A stretch of 64,000 bases of DNA from Neoechinorhynchus agilis (Eukaryota; Acanthocephala): contig CM121342.1 of NCBI GenBank assembly GCA_051530055.1, positions 372,001 through 436,000 of the forward strand. Reading direction: 5' to 3'. The notes under the pieces were generated by a model. The model saw nothing but the letters and a program-made list of their open reading frames with translations. It was not told where the DNA came from and ran no database searches. Made by a program: the position numbers and the translations under genes. Positions 23,287 to 33,712 of the stretch are shown here, one piece after another; positions within the stretch are counted from its first letter, which is position 1; every line of letters begins with the position of its first letter.

Positions 23287-23692
23287 TTAGTCGACTTGTT
23301 TATAAAAAGAATAAGATCATTGAGAGGTATAGACCAAGAACGCAATGTAGATCGGTATTCTCGAAAGACCAAGTTGCCGACTTTGCAGGATGCATCAACC
23401 CTTTGGTAGCTTATGCTGGGGCGAGGAAGGATAAATAGTTCATGAAGAGCCGTGAGCGTTTCGACTAATCGTTAGTGACTCATTAGTTTATAGACAAAAT
23501 GCTTCAAATATTTATTTAATCAAAATAAAGGTCAGTTTTAAATTTTTGTTTTCTGTGGCCTTTTCCTTTTTTTTCATAAAACGATTTGATCTTAAGAATA
23601 AATTGACAAATGTAATGAACTTATGTCAATGTTCATCGACTTTTGATGAACAGCAAAGATGAAAACGTGCGTTATTTTCCAATGACAGATGG

Positions 23693-24050
23693 GCAGAACT
23701 CGCACAATATTCCCTACAAATGGAATGGAGCACACCATCCACTCTAAAAAACGTTTACTTAAAATTAAGGCAATAAAGTTACGCGCTATAATAATATAGA
23801 ATTAAAGCAAGTAAGGACAAATCCCTTAGATTTTTTGAAAAAGAGAGCTTTCTAGATTGACACCACCTCCAAATTGTATTCGCCAACAAAATGGTAAAGC
23901 AAGGGTATAATGGAATAAAAGTTCTCGAGTTCCTATGCATGTAACACCCTTCGCTGGAGCAACTGTGCACCGAATAGTAAGAATATAATACGTTTTGTTT
24001 TAAGCACTTTACTGTCAATTCTTGTGCAAAGAAAAATTTAGATCGAACTT
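23693..24050. other. No gene seen between the duplication and the Cys/Lys repeat ORF
   Basis: A minus-strand frame of 79 codons (24018-23779) is open, but its composition is not convincing. Nothing else is seen here. Confidence 0.3.
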
Positions 24051-24266
24051 ATGGGTGAACTCATTCATTTGATGTATATAGAATTCATGACAACAAATTT
24101 AATCAGTAATGTCAGAATACGTGATTTTAATCAAAATGCTGAAGTTCAAAGAAACTGCAATTTTAAATGTCGTAAAGGAAAATGTAATTTTAAATGTCGT
24201 AAAAGAAGCTGTAATTTTAAATGTCGTAAAAGAAACCGTAATTCTACTTTGCTAGATAAAATTTAA
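24051..24266 (+). CDS. Small ORF with a 30-bp tandem repeat coding a Cys/Lys-rich decapeptide
   Basis: A 71-codon frame ends in about 3.3 units of a 30-bp direct repeat (about 24153-24243). Each unit codes CNFKCRKRS-like residues (CNFKCRKGK, CNFKCRKRS, CNFKCRKRN). Paired cysteines three apart in a lysine/arginine setting could form a nucleic-acid- or metal-binding tail, but with no homology this is a guess. The period being a multiple of three keeps the frame open, which by itself could make the ORF look real. No splice sites are evident. Confidence 0.3.
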   Translation: MGELIHLMYIEFMTTNLISNVRIRDFNQNAEVQRNCNFKCRKGKCNFKCRKRSCNFKCRKRNRNSTLLDKI

Positions 24267-24361
24267 ACTTTAAATTTTTTTCATAATTTCTGAAGTTTAG
24301 TAAGAATTATTCATTAAGCGGTGCATATTTTCAGCTTTCTTCTTCAAACAGAATTTTAAAC

Positions 24362-24565
24362 TCAAAGACTCAGTGCCTTGACAATCTCAATTAAACAACG
24401 GAGTATATCAGAAGCGCCACCAGTATTAATTATTAAGATTATTTTTTGATCTCCACAAAGTTGGAATGCGACTTCTGCTTCTTTTCTCATAAAATTTCTA
24501 AGGCAAATTTGATAGGGCGATACCTTGGATCTTTGTGGCATGACTTTCCGTAAAGTGAAATCCAA
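24362..24565 (-). CDS. 67-codon ORF directly downstream of mL64
   Basis: The frame starts 20 nt after the mL64 stop on the same strand: MDFTLRKVMPQRSKVSPYQ at the start, then VAFQLCGDQKIILIINTGGA and a C-terminal ILRCLIEIVKALSL. The composition and the alternation of hydrophobic residues look coding. I do not recognise it. The close spacing could mean a shared transcript, or a 3' exon or UTR of mL64 that happens to be open. Confidence 0.35.
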   Translation of the reverse strand: MDFTLRKVMPQRSKVSPYQICLRNFMRKEAEVAFQLCGDQKIILIINTGGASDILRCLIEIVKALSL

Positions 24566-24585
24566 GATAAATCAGCGAAAGGAAT

Positions 24586-25209
24586 TTAATTCTTTTCATC
24601 ATTTAAACGTTGAATTGATTCGGCCTTCGCTATCATAGCTTGTAAAGCTTTCTCAGCGTCCTTCACCTTTTCAGCTTTCCTTATCATCTTTGCTTCCAAA
24701 GCTTTTTGCTCCTCTAAATCCTCAAGCATCAGCTGCATTCTTCGGTCACCAACATCAATTTTAAAACCATAATGATCAAAGGCGTCCTCAAAGAGTCGTT
24801 CCCTCTCAGAATCCACGACATCGGCGCCTTCTTTTTTTTTCTTTTTTTCAGCCTCGAATTTCGCCATTACATCAGGCAGCTTCGACATCATTTTCATAAT
24901 ATCGTCCTGACGCCTTTTGCGTGCACTCAACCGAAGAGCTTTTCGTTCGTTTACTATTCGCAGTTTTTCTCCAAGACTTAGCCCGTATTCTTTATCAAAT
25001 TCAGCAATCTCGTCCAAATATTTGGGCCATTGGGGTTCTAAGCCTGTTGCAGCTGATCCGAAAGTGGCCCACAATTTCCGGGCTTTTTCTGGATTACCCT
25101 GTTCCGCCGATAATCTCTCAGATGATAATTCATTTCTGTTCAGATGCCAAAGGTATTCAGTAAGCCGACTAACGTCTTGAATTGAATTTTTATAGCATTT
25201 GTTTCGCAA
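24586..25209 (-). CDS. MRPL64: Mitochondrial ribosomal protein mL64 (GADD45GIP1/CRIF1 family)
   Basis: The 207-codon frame has the CRIF1 signature: WPKYLDEIAEFDKEYGLSLG, then many Lys/Arg/Glu residues with MMSKLPDVMAKFEAEKKKKK, then FDHYGFKIDVGDRRMQLML and a long charged C-terminal helix. In the family this is 'MAKMPQMIVNWQQQ...[20 protein letters not shown]'. mL64 sits at the polypeptide exit of the mitochondrial large subunit and helps insert OXPHOS proteins. The N-terminus shows a short Arg/Lys-containing stretch, but the start is uncertain; an upstream exon could add the targeting peptide. The gene lies tail-to-tail with the small Cys/Lys ORF and head-to-head with TRAP1, another mitochondrial protein, with a foldback repeat between them. 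Confidence 0.8.
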   Translation of the reverse strand: MRNKCYKNSIQDVSRLTEYLWHLNRNELSSERLSAEQGNPEKARKLWATFGSAATGLEPQWPKYLDEIAEFDKEYGLSLGEKLRIVNERKALRLSARKRRQDDIMKMMSKLPDVMAKFEAEKKKKKEGADVVDSERERLFEDAFDHYGFKIDVGDRRMQLMLEDLEEQKALEAKMIRKAEKVKDAEKALQAMIAKAESIQRLNDEKN

Positions 25210-25563
25210 ATAATATTTGGACTGATATTGCGAAACAATGCGATAGACGATTCATTCCTGACAAAGAACCTGAGATGACTTGAGAGACGTTTTACCATGT
25301 TCATTTCGTGGACAGTGAAAGAAATCTAATAAGATATCACGTTATGCGGGCACATAGCCCAATGAAAAATAAATTATCAGTCGAAAAAAAGGCCACACAT
25401 CGATAAATAAAAATTTATTTGCACATAAAAGGCTTAAAATGCTATGGACTTATTGTCATTTTATTTGGAAGCGTCCATGTCAAAAACTCCAACTTGTGAT
25501 ATTTCAAAAAAATTGCACAGATCGTGGAAGCCTCAAAAATTAAACATACTCTTAAGATTAAAG

Positions 25564-25931
25564 AGTTTCAGTTTCAATTAGCGATGTTTGATTCAGAAAT
25601 AGATTTATTTATATTAAAAATTTTCGGCCTTTTCGTTGGTCTTCTTCAGTCAATCTACGGCTATTCAACGGGGCAACACGGCAAGCGTGATAACAACGGC
25701 CCAATGGAGTGGCGCGGAATGAGGGATATAATGAAAACTAAAAGATTGAATGCAGGAAAAAGGTACACAGAGAATTCGAAATCTACAATTTAAAAGAAGC
25801 ATTGTCAAATAGTTTATCAGGTGCAATGCTTCGTTTAAATTGTAGATTGACTGAAGGAAGCCAACGAAAAGGCCGAACATTTTCAATATAAATCTATTTC
25901 TGAATCAAACATCGCTAATTGAAACTGAAAC
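25564..25931. repeat. Foldback (hairpin) element with nested inverted repeats
   Basis: The outer arms are about 90-95 bp: 25564-25657 pairs with 25842-25931 with few mismatches. An inner pair of 25 bp (25780-25804 with 25824-25848) is continuous with the right outer arm. So the right arm is unbroken and the left arm carries about 120 bp of extra sequence (25658-25779). This could be a MITE-like foldback with a later insertion in one arm. It lies about 170 bp upstream of the TRAP1 start. No target-site duplication was picked out. Confidence 0.75.
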
Positions 25932-26097
25932 TATAATGAATAATTTCTTTACACTAAAATTCCCTAGCTAAGAGCGTCAGATTTGTTTTACAGTCATTGA
26001 TGGTGCCACTAAATTTTAGAACTTACGACAACGAGCATTGCGGTATGAAAGAAACTGCCATTCTCGTTTTATCCCAAGTAAAATCATCGTGCCAGAA

Positions 26098-29000
26098 ATG
26101 TTTTCGTCAATAATTCTTTTTAGCGTTCGCAGGTGTAGCGCTCTATTGCCCATCGCTGTCAGGAGTTCTCTTCGTTGTTCGCGAGTACAAGTTCACCATT
26201 TGAATATATCTCGGGCCTTAGCTACAACCACTAGTGACAAGTCAACTAGTGCGAGTAGATATGAATTTCGAGCCGAAACTCAAAAATTGTTGGATATTGT
26301 AGCCAAATCGTTATATAGCGAAAAAGAGGTTCGTTTCTCTTGTGTACATTTTAAAATACAAAATCTTCTTATTTCTTAAGACGCTCATATAGTCTAAAAA
26401 ATCATTAGTCTTGCTTTCTCGCCCATTTTCGAGAACGAATTGTAATGAAGATGCTCCCGGTCAACATGTATTTTACTGCTTAGAAATATTTCGCTAGTGA
26501 GGCTCCTTTTAAAGGAGGTTCTTTTATCTGTGAGCAGTTTTAAATACAAAATCTTATTATTTCTTAAAACGCTCGTACAGTCTAAAAAAGCCTTAGTCTT
26601 GCATTATTTGTCCATTCGCCATTATAACTTGTGGTGAAGATACTCCCGGTTAACAGATATTTTAATGTCAATAAATACTTCGAAAGAGGAAGCCTCACCT
26701 CATCAGTCATTGTTTACTGCGAATAAAACACCTAACAAATTGCTTACACTTGCGTATTTGCTCCACGTTTCTAACTTTGTCATGCAGAAGAATTTTCTCC
26801 CTCATAAGTTTTAAAAATCTCCTCAAAATTCAATTTGTTTTCTTGGTTTATTTAAATTGGAATTAAACACGAGCATAATATCCATCATAATCTTATCGTG
26901 ACAAGCATAATTAATCTACTTTTTTGTTTGGATGCACCTGAAAGTCTCAAAATAGATCTTTATAGGTATTTCTCCGGGAGCTAATTTCGAACGCCAGTGA
27001 TGCACTCGAACGACGTCGAATTGAGGAAGTTAAATCCGGTACGTTTAACTCGGATCGAGGTCCTTGTATCAACATCGAGACCAATGTTCATAATCGCACT
27101 TTGGCTTTGATCGACAATGGTACCGGTATGACCCTGTCAGAACTTCAGAGCAATCTTGGAGTTATCGCTAAATCGGGAACGAAATCGTTTGTGGATTCTG
27201 ACCACAATCAAACGACGGAAAATCTTATAGGCCAATTCGGCGTGGGTTTTTATTCCTCCTTTATGGTCGCATCTAAAGTCCAAGTCTTCACGAGAAGTGT
27301 TCAGGATCGTGGTTACGTTTGGTCATCGGACGGTCAAGCTGAGTATGAAATCGAAGAGGCGTCTGAAGAACTGCCAATCGGAACCCGGGTTGTTCTTTAT
27401 CTTAGAAGCGACTGTACAAATTTTGCCAAGAAAGATGTAATCAAAAGTAAGTCGTTCTTCATTTTGAGACGGCGAAAAAACAGTATGTCATTTTAAAATT
27501 CTGTATACTTGAAATGCTATTGTGTGGTATTCATTGTTGCGATTTTTCCCCTCTCGTCCAGCTAGTGGATAATTCTGTAAGCTTTGCATAGATGTAGATA
27601 GTTGTTCAGTAATTTTTAGTTTGAAATATTACATCCTTACCCTTGTGCGACATAACATTACACAAGATCGATTTATTGTTTTTTCGTCTTGATTCAACAG
27701 CAGGACCAAATAATCAATCTAAGTAGATATTGTCAAAAAGTACAGCAATTTCATCTCGTTTCCAATCATGCTCGAAAATCAGCAAATAAACAGCACGAAA
27801 GCGCTCTGGCTCCGCGATCCAAAGGAAATTTCGACTGCAGAATATCAGGAATTCTACCAATACATTCAAGCCGATGAAAGCGGGAGTATATCTTCTTCGA
27901 CTCCCCATTACACAATTCACTGCCGTGCCGAAGCTCCAATGACCGTCAGAGCAATTCTATTCGTTCCTCAATTCTCACGGCAATCCTCATATGACTTTTC
28001 GTCGATGAGCGCCTCAGATAGGATTCTTAGTCTTTATAACCGTAATGTTCTGATTACTAATAACGCTCAATCAGCACTCTTGCCTAATTGGTTAAGATTT
28101 GTAAGAGGTGTAGTTGAAAGTGAAGATATTCCGCTAAATCTGAGCCGAGAAATGCTTCAAGATGGTGTAATAATTAATCGCTTGAAAACAATCCTCGTTA
28201 AGAAAATAATCCGATATCTTGTCGATGAGAGCGAACGCGACCCTGACAAGTACAACGAGTTTTACAAAGACTTCGGTTTGTTTTTTAAGGATGGAATCGC
28301 AAGAAGCCAAAGTCATAGTGAACGAGAGGACATTGCCAGGTTACTTCGATTTCAAAGCAACGCCTTGAATGATGGGAAACTTACTAATCTGGACGAGTAT
28401 GTAAAACGGATGAATTCACAACAACGATACATTTATTACCTTGCTTCGGTCAATCGTGATCTTGCTTTATCATCTCCGTATTTTGAGACATTTTTGAAAA
28501 CCAAACCCGGAGAGGAATGTCTCTTTCTACTTGAACCTCATGATGAGGCTGTGCGGTGGAGTTGTGATCTTTTTAAAAAGGGAATTACACAAAATGAATC
28601 ATATTTCCTGGTATTATAGATTGGTTAGTAAATATTGATCGCAAAATCAGGAAAAGCTCCTATGAATTTAATACCACGAATTCTCGTCGGCGAGTCGATT
28701 ACAGAAAAAAGATGCTTAAGTCGACGTCTTCTACACAAAGCTTAAATTGTATCGAAGTAGTGCGATGCTTTTATAATAGTCAAGATAACGTTTTTATTTT
28801 TTTCCAGCCCAAACTACGTTTTCAGTCGTCGAAAGGGTTTAATAAAGTAAAGATTTAATTTAAGATAGCAGTTCCGCTTAGAACAGTAAGATTTAAAATT
28901 AAAGCACATTTTGTGCAGAACATATCCTTGGCTATCCAGCGAGGAAACGCAGCGAGTGTCTTGGGGACGGTGAAGGACAATTGAGGATAATATAAGTTAA

Positions 29001-29880
29001 CTTTTTTAAAATAAATGCTTATTCTTAAAAAAAATAAATTAACATAATTCTCCAGAATTCTTACGCTTATAGACTGAAATTTATCTTCGGAATTATGGCG
29101 GCTAGTTTTTTAAATGCTTCCCCCCGATCACATCATTCACTATTAATTCTTCACCTATCTGAATTCAATGGAAAGCGTCTTCAATCAATTGAACAAGAAG
29201 CTGATAATCAGCGAGCACAAGACGATAATGTTCTAGTTGGTACTAAAGGTGCTTTAAGTAATGAAGAGGCTCAAGAAATGAAAAAATGGATGATAACGAC
29301 ATTTGCCGATAAAATAAAGAACGTGAAAATCAACACAAAACTAGCCCGACAACATCCATTGGCAGTTACGACACCCGAAATGGGTGCGGTGCGTAACTTT
29401 ATCAACTCTCCGATGAGCCGTCAATCATCATTAGATTTAAACAACCTCTGTCGCGTTATTAGCATAAATGCTGATATTAATCCATCTAACCCTATAATAA
29501 CAGCCATGTTTAAGCTGAAGACTGAACATCCCCAAATTGCAAAACAACTCGGAAACCAGCTCATTCAAAATGCAATGGTTACTGCTGGATTAATCGCTGA
29601 TCCAAGGATGGCAATGGATGGAGTCAACGATTTAATTGAAAAACTTGTAAGTCGGTCATCATGGTTGTAATTATAAAATGACAAAAAAATGATGATATCA
29701 GCCGCATCATTGAACCGTTCACCAATACAAAAGAGTGCCTCGACAAAATTATACAAACTTACGTGGTCTTCCATAGCAGTTCCAAAGTTGTCTTTGCACT
29801 TAAACAGCTGATAACTAAATTATTTTTTGCCTTTCTTACAGACTGAACCCATTGAACTGAGTGATCGCAAACAGACTTGA
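26098..29880 (+). CDS. TRAP1: Mitochondrial HSP90 chaperone TRAP1, five exons
   Basis: Exons: 26098-26328, 26966-27446, 27727 to about 28555, about 29103-29649, and 29842-29880. The start at 26098 gives a basic, Ser-rich presequence (MFSSIILFSVRRCSALLPIA) fit for mitochondrial import. The HSP90 fold follows: YSEKE/VFLRELISNASDALE across the first splice site, DNGTGM and GQFGVGFYSSF for ATP binding, YSNFISFP, LWLRDPKEI, WLRFVRGVVESEDIPLNLSR and EFNGKRL. The tail has AMVTAGLIADPRMAM, ending TEPIELSDRKQT. Joints 1, 2 and 4 keep frame (phases 0, 1, 0). Joint 3 is uncertain: a phase-consistent GT-AG pair exists but adds about 11 residues before LILHLSEF. Intron 1 holds a dispersed repeat. Confidence 0.85.
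26329..26700 (+). repeat. About two units of the 180-bp repeat at the start of TRAP1 intron 1
   Basis: The reverse complement of the 8950-9420 repeat aligns here: 'cttagtcttgc.ttctcgcccatt', 'taatgaagat.ctcccggt.aaca' and 'gaaatatttcgc' recur in order. The second unit starts near 26506. The first unit begins at the 5' splice site, and the match covers about 8 bases of exon 1 as well. Both units carry the donor-like AGGTTC context, and the second has an acceptor-like ttaacag near 26652. Confidence 0.75.
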
Positions 29881-31130
29881 ATTTTAAGAAAGGAAATTTG
29901 ATTTAAAATGCTACTGGAAGTAAGAAAATGCAGAAGTGCAAAGACAGCTTCCACGTAAACGTGTATACTTTTTTGAGACAGCCTGCATTTCCCGCTTGAT
30001 ACCGTTTATGACTCATGTACAAGTTAAATAAACATTCTTACACACCGAAACCTAACGAACACAACCAACGGATGCGTTCGCACAGATAGGAAACAAAGTC
30101 GTACAAATACAATTCGCGCACGAGCTTGATTAACGAATGAATAATTTCTAACGGAATTTCTGCTAACAGAAGTGCTTACATTACGCGGGCACGACGATGA
30201 ATATATTTTGGATACGCCCGCGCGTATTTCCCGATGAATACTCCAACGTACACATTCGCACGCTCTGAAACCTAGGGAACGCTGGCAAAAATGTATTGTA
30301 CGTTTTCTTTTGAGACGGGTAACCAAGTCGGAAAAAATCCCATTTTTTTATATGTTTGGTCCTATCTCGTTTTAATTTTTTTTATTAAATTCCAAGGATT
30401 TTGATCGACAGTGTAACATCAATTTTTTGAAAAGATCAATTATGCAGTTAAGAGTGCTGTCCTAATCAACTACTTTTTAGAGTCCTTACAGAAAAACGGA
30501 GGTGCGCAATAGTAGCTGGAAAAATATAAGGCATTTTTCAGAAATAAAGCTAAATTTATGTAATTCTCACCGACTGTTTTCTTGCTATAAAAACTGGATA
30601 CATCACATTGGGTTTTCTGTTATTCATAAAAAAAATTCGTATCCGAATTGTATCCAGTTCCAATTAATTCGTGTATAAAACGACGTTCTACTGTAGTCGA
30701 TTTGTCATTGCTTAACGTAGTTGCAAAGTGATTTCCATTCGTATTCGATCTGGACGCATTTTTAACTTGTCTTTTGGTATAGTTTTTCACTTTTGCTTGT
30801 AAGTAGCGCATTGCTATTAAAAGCGATATTCTAAATCTCCCTTATATTATATACTACGATCTTTCTTAGTTTTAACACTCGTCATTTACGGCAAAAATCT
30901 TGCTAATCTTAAAAACTGTTGTTCATAAAGCAGAGCAATTTTTTTTACTTTTGATCTAAAATTTTAGGAATCGTGATTGCGCAAAATAGCTGTTTATTTC
31001 ATTTCCTGAGAAATGCACTTTACGTTGTGTTTTTGACCACAGCACTTACTAAATTCTTTTTTCCGATATGCATAGGACACATTCTCAATCGAAAATATCA
31101 TTACCCTACAAATCTATTGAACAACAACAC
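29881..31130. other. Intergenic, no firm gene
   Basis: Two minus-strand frames are open (30326-30024, Arg/Val/Cys-rich; 30811-30620, ending HELIGTGYNSDTNFFYE). Neither shows a family motif or clear splice sites. The second has the more protein-like composition. Confidence 0.3.
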
Positions 31131-31712
31131 TCATTTCTCAGGCGCGCATCGCCTCCTTCTCCTTCGTGTTGAGCGGTAACGCTCACTTTCATCTGTGAAG
31201 GATTCCATGGTAGCGAACAATTCTTGTTTAACCGCTTTCATTTGATCTGTTGCAAGCCATGCTTCCCGAATCGGGTGCAAACCTCCGGGAATTTTTCCAT
31301 CAGCTATTTCCTTCAGAACCTTCTCAGCATCCTTTTTTGTTTCAATAATGTCCATTTCGTTGTCGTACCCTTTTGATTTTCGCATATTTTTTTGTGTTAT
31401 TGGCACCATTTTTTGTTCGGTTCTCGGGTCAATATTCCAAATGTAATAGAACCAAACTACGTCTTTTAGTGATCTCTGAGGCAGGAATTTCTTTTGAATT
31501 TTCTCTAGCATTGCTCCGTAGATGGCATAACCCTTAGTAAAAGCATCGGCTTCTTCCCTTGAAAATGACTGAGGACACGACTCCCGCTCGTGCGCCAAAG
31601 GAAAGTCTCTAAACTCAATTAATTCACAATCATCTTCCTCAACTTCCTGCGATTGACAACTAGGTATTTCGGCTTGATATTGAGCTCCAACTCGAATTGT
31701 AGCTTTTGGCAT
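31131..31712 (-). CDS. ELM2/SANT-type (CoREST-like) chromatin protein
   Basis: The 193-codon frame starts MPKATIRVGAQYQAEIPSCQ, a clear ELM2 opening ('IRVGxxYQAEIP'). A short acidic stretch and FRDFPLAHERESC precede a SANT domain near residues 52-98: FSREEADAFTKGYAIYGAML, then FLPQRSLKDVVWFYYIWN, matching 'F..I...LP.KS..LVKFYYSWK' of RCOR proteins. ELM2 binds class I histone deacetylases and SANT binds histone tails or DNA, so the product probably works in a corepressor complex in the nucleus. It is much shorter than CoREST (no second SANT), and the ELM2 is compressed. The C-terminus is Arg-rich (TRRRRRR). It could be a divergent lineage-specific paralog or the first exon of a longer gene. 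Confidence 0.7.
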   Translation of the reverse strand: MPKATIRVGAQYQAEIPSCQSQEVEEDDCELIEFRDFPLAHERESCPQSFSREEADAFTKGYAIYGAMLEKIQKKFLPQRSLKDVVWFYYIWNIDPRTEQKMVPITQKNMRKSKGYDNEMDIIETKKDAEKVLKEIADGKIPGGLHPIREAWLATDQMKAVKQELFATMESFTDESERYRSTRRRRRRCAPEK

Positions 31713-31739
31713 TTTTTCTACAACAGTGAAGTCTTAAAT

Positions 31740-33450
31740 GATCTATGTTTTGGGTTCACCTAGATGCCAGTAGTGTGTTTTGGAATAGTTCTCTACCTTT
31801 GCAAAATTTGTCCACTATGTTTTGGATTCACATTTTATATAGAAAGTTGCGCACGAAGAAATACTCCTAAAAGTTGTACTTTTGCTACACATTTAAATGA
31901 GACTCCGCCGTTCTAGCCAATAATGATTATTAACAATTTTTAAATAGTATTGTTTAATGCTCAGTTTTTAGAGTGTCAAAGCAAGCTTTTGCTATTTTAG
32001 ATAAATAATAAATCACAAAACGTTGTGTAGAAATTAGCCCTTGAAATATCGACCATTACAAACCGTTCAATTTTAGAAAATGCAGCTTTTATCAGACTTA
32101 ATAATTCTTATCTGACCAAAGTTAATCCGCAAACGAATCGTTAAGTTTAAAAAAATCATAAATGTTAATTTTTGGATAAGGATATACATCTAAATGATTA
32201 CAAAATAAAATTCATCTCTACGTTCTCTTTCCAAGTTAAGTCTTCTAAGTTTTATGAAAAGTCGTCTTTGAGCACATTTTAAATTAAAACATGTAAAAAT
32301 TTATATGCAGTCTTATTTCTCGAACTGACTTTCGACACGTATTTGCTTTAAAAATGCATTTTCGGTCACTGTATTTTAAACACATTCATTATTATTGAAC
32401 ATCCTAAACCAATATTGCGATTTCTTGCTGAAATTCATAATTTTTGATTTTTACATCATTTATTTCTCTAGAAAGTTCAATGAGGTGTCAGATTTTTAAT
32501 ATACTTGATTTTAGCAAAGAAATAAATTGATTTTTCGCGACTATTAAGTGTGAAATGCAATTTTGTATTTAAAAAATCAACAATAGGTCAAACAATTTCA
32601 AGATAATCACTTTTCAAAACTCTTAAGACGTAGAGCAATTTTTTTAATATGGTTAGTTACATAAGAGCATAAGGAAAAATATTTAAAAATTCTAAACTAC
32701 TCTATAAGGTGATGTATGAGCTAAGGACATAACAACGTGGCAACCAAGCTGCTTAATTAAAAGCAACCCGTGTTTATCAGCTGCCCTGAACACTTTCAAG
32801 CTCATTTGGTGAGTATGAATGTAAATAGTATATCGGTTCTTAGTATTTTGGCGGAAACTACCGTTAGAGAAACAGTGCTGTATTTTGATCGATAAGTATT
32901 ATCGATTCTGTTCTCCATGGGTAGTGTTGTCAAGTCTCATGGGGTGCATGTACAATGTAGGTGTCCTTTTTTAGACAACATGTTTTCGTATACGAATCCC
33001 AAATAAGTTGCACATAAAAACATACCTGATTTACAAACCCTACATACATTAATGGTAACATTTAATTGTTCGATTAATTTCTCTCCATATTTATAATTTA
33101 TTTTTTAGACTGTCTAATGCTTATTTTTAGATTTTATGTGCACACACTTCAATTAAATATTTTAAGCACTCCAACGCAAGAAATATCCGCTGCAATTTTT
33201 TGTTGTATTTAATAAAACCTTAAATTTTTTTTCTGTCGTTCCAGTTTAATTTCGTATTGTAATACTATTAAAATAAAGATTTTGTTTCAATCCTAATTTC
33301 TTTGAACCACGAAGTATGCAAGACTAATCGTTAAAACGTTTTTATGTTTGTTATTTACCGAAGCATTGACCTTTTGAATCTTTAAATTCTTTTAATGCAC
33401 TGAAGAAACCATTTATATATTCTGGTGGTCAGTCTGTGCAATTATCTTTT
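31740..33450. other. AT-rich intergenic stretch, nothing recognised
   Basis: No frame longer than 60 codons is open and there is no clear repeat or RNA gene. It separates the 3' end of the 33.7-35.65 kb locus from the CoREST-like gene start, so promoter sequence of the latter is probably in its first few hundred bases. Confidence 0.4.
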
Positions 33451-33458
33451 TCGCTTCT

Positions 33459-33712
33459 TAAAAACTCTAAATTAATATTCCATTCATTTAATTGTGACCG
33501 AAATCACAAACACGATTTTATTGGAAGCAAATAAAATAGTTTTTGCAATCTAAAAAGAAGCAGCTGCGACATGTTGAGTATACTTTTAAAAGAACTCTAA
33601 ATTAATATCCCATTCAGTTAATTGTGACCGAAATCGCAAATACAATTTTATTGGAAGCACATAAAGTTTTTGGTATCTAATAAGAAGCAGCTGCGACCTT
33701 TGGGGTATACTG
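33459..33712. repeat. Tandem duplication (period 127 bp) of a gene's 3' end
   Basis: Words such as ttaattgtgaccgaaatc and gaagcagctgcgac recur with a spacing of 127 bp (33557 and 33684 for the second). The unit nearest the gene contains its last codons and stop (33677-33679) and its 3' flank. The distal unit is a diverged copy of the same, including a decayed version of the last codons. The duplication is therefore of a coding end plus 3' UTR. Confidence 0.75.

Larger units (their letters stand above)
21043..23692. repeat. Segmental duplication, copy 2 (partner 7187-8610), interrupted by a retroelement insertion
   Basis: It matches copy 1 up to about 21394 and again from 22615 to 23692. The 1.2 kb between is foreign retroelement sequence. 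Copy 2 keeps about 100 bp (near 21130-21230) that copy 1 lacks. The near-identity of the 3' halves points to a recent duplication or to later gene conversion. Confidence 0.85.

Noticed and set aside
28556-28619. Read-through end of TRAP1 after the third exon
   Set aside because: The frame continues only 21 codons without HSP90 similarity, and the true C-terminal part resumes after 29103.
30024-30326. 100-codon minus-strand frame rich in Arg, Val and Ser
   Set aside because: The residues look like a by-product of repeated ttcg/cgaa words; no domain is recognised.
31131-31712. MIER or MTA identity for the ELM2/SANT gene
   Set aside because: The SANT block and its distance from ELM2 look closer to RCOR, and no BAH or GATA part is present. 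The call was left at CoREST-like.
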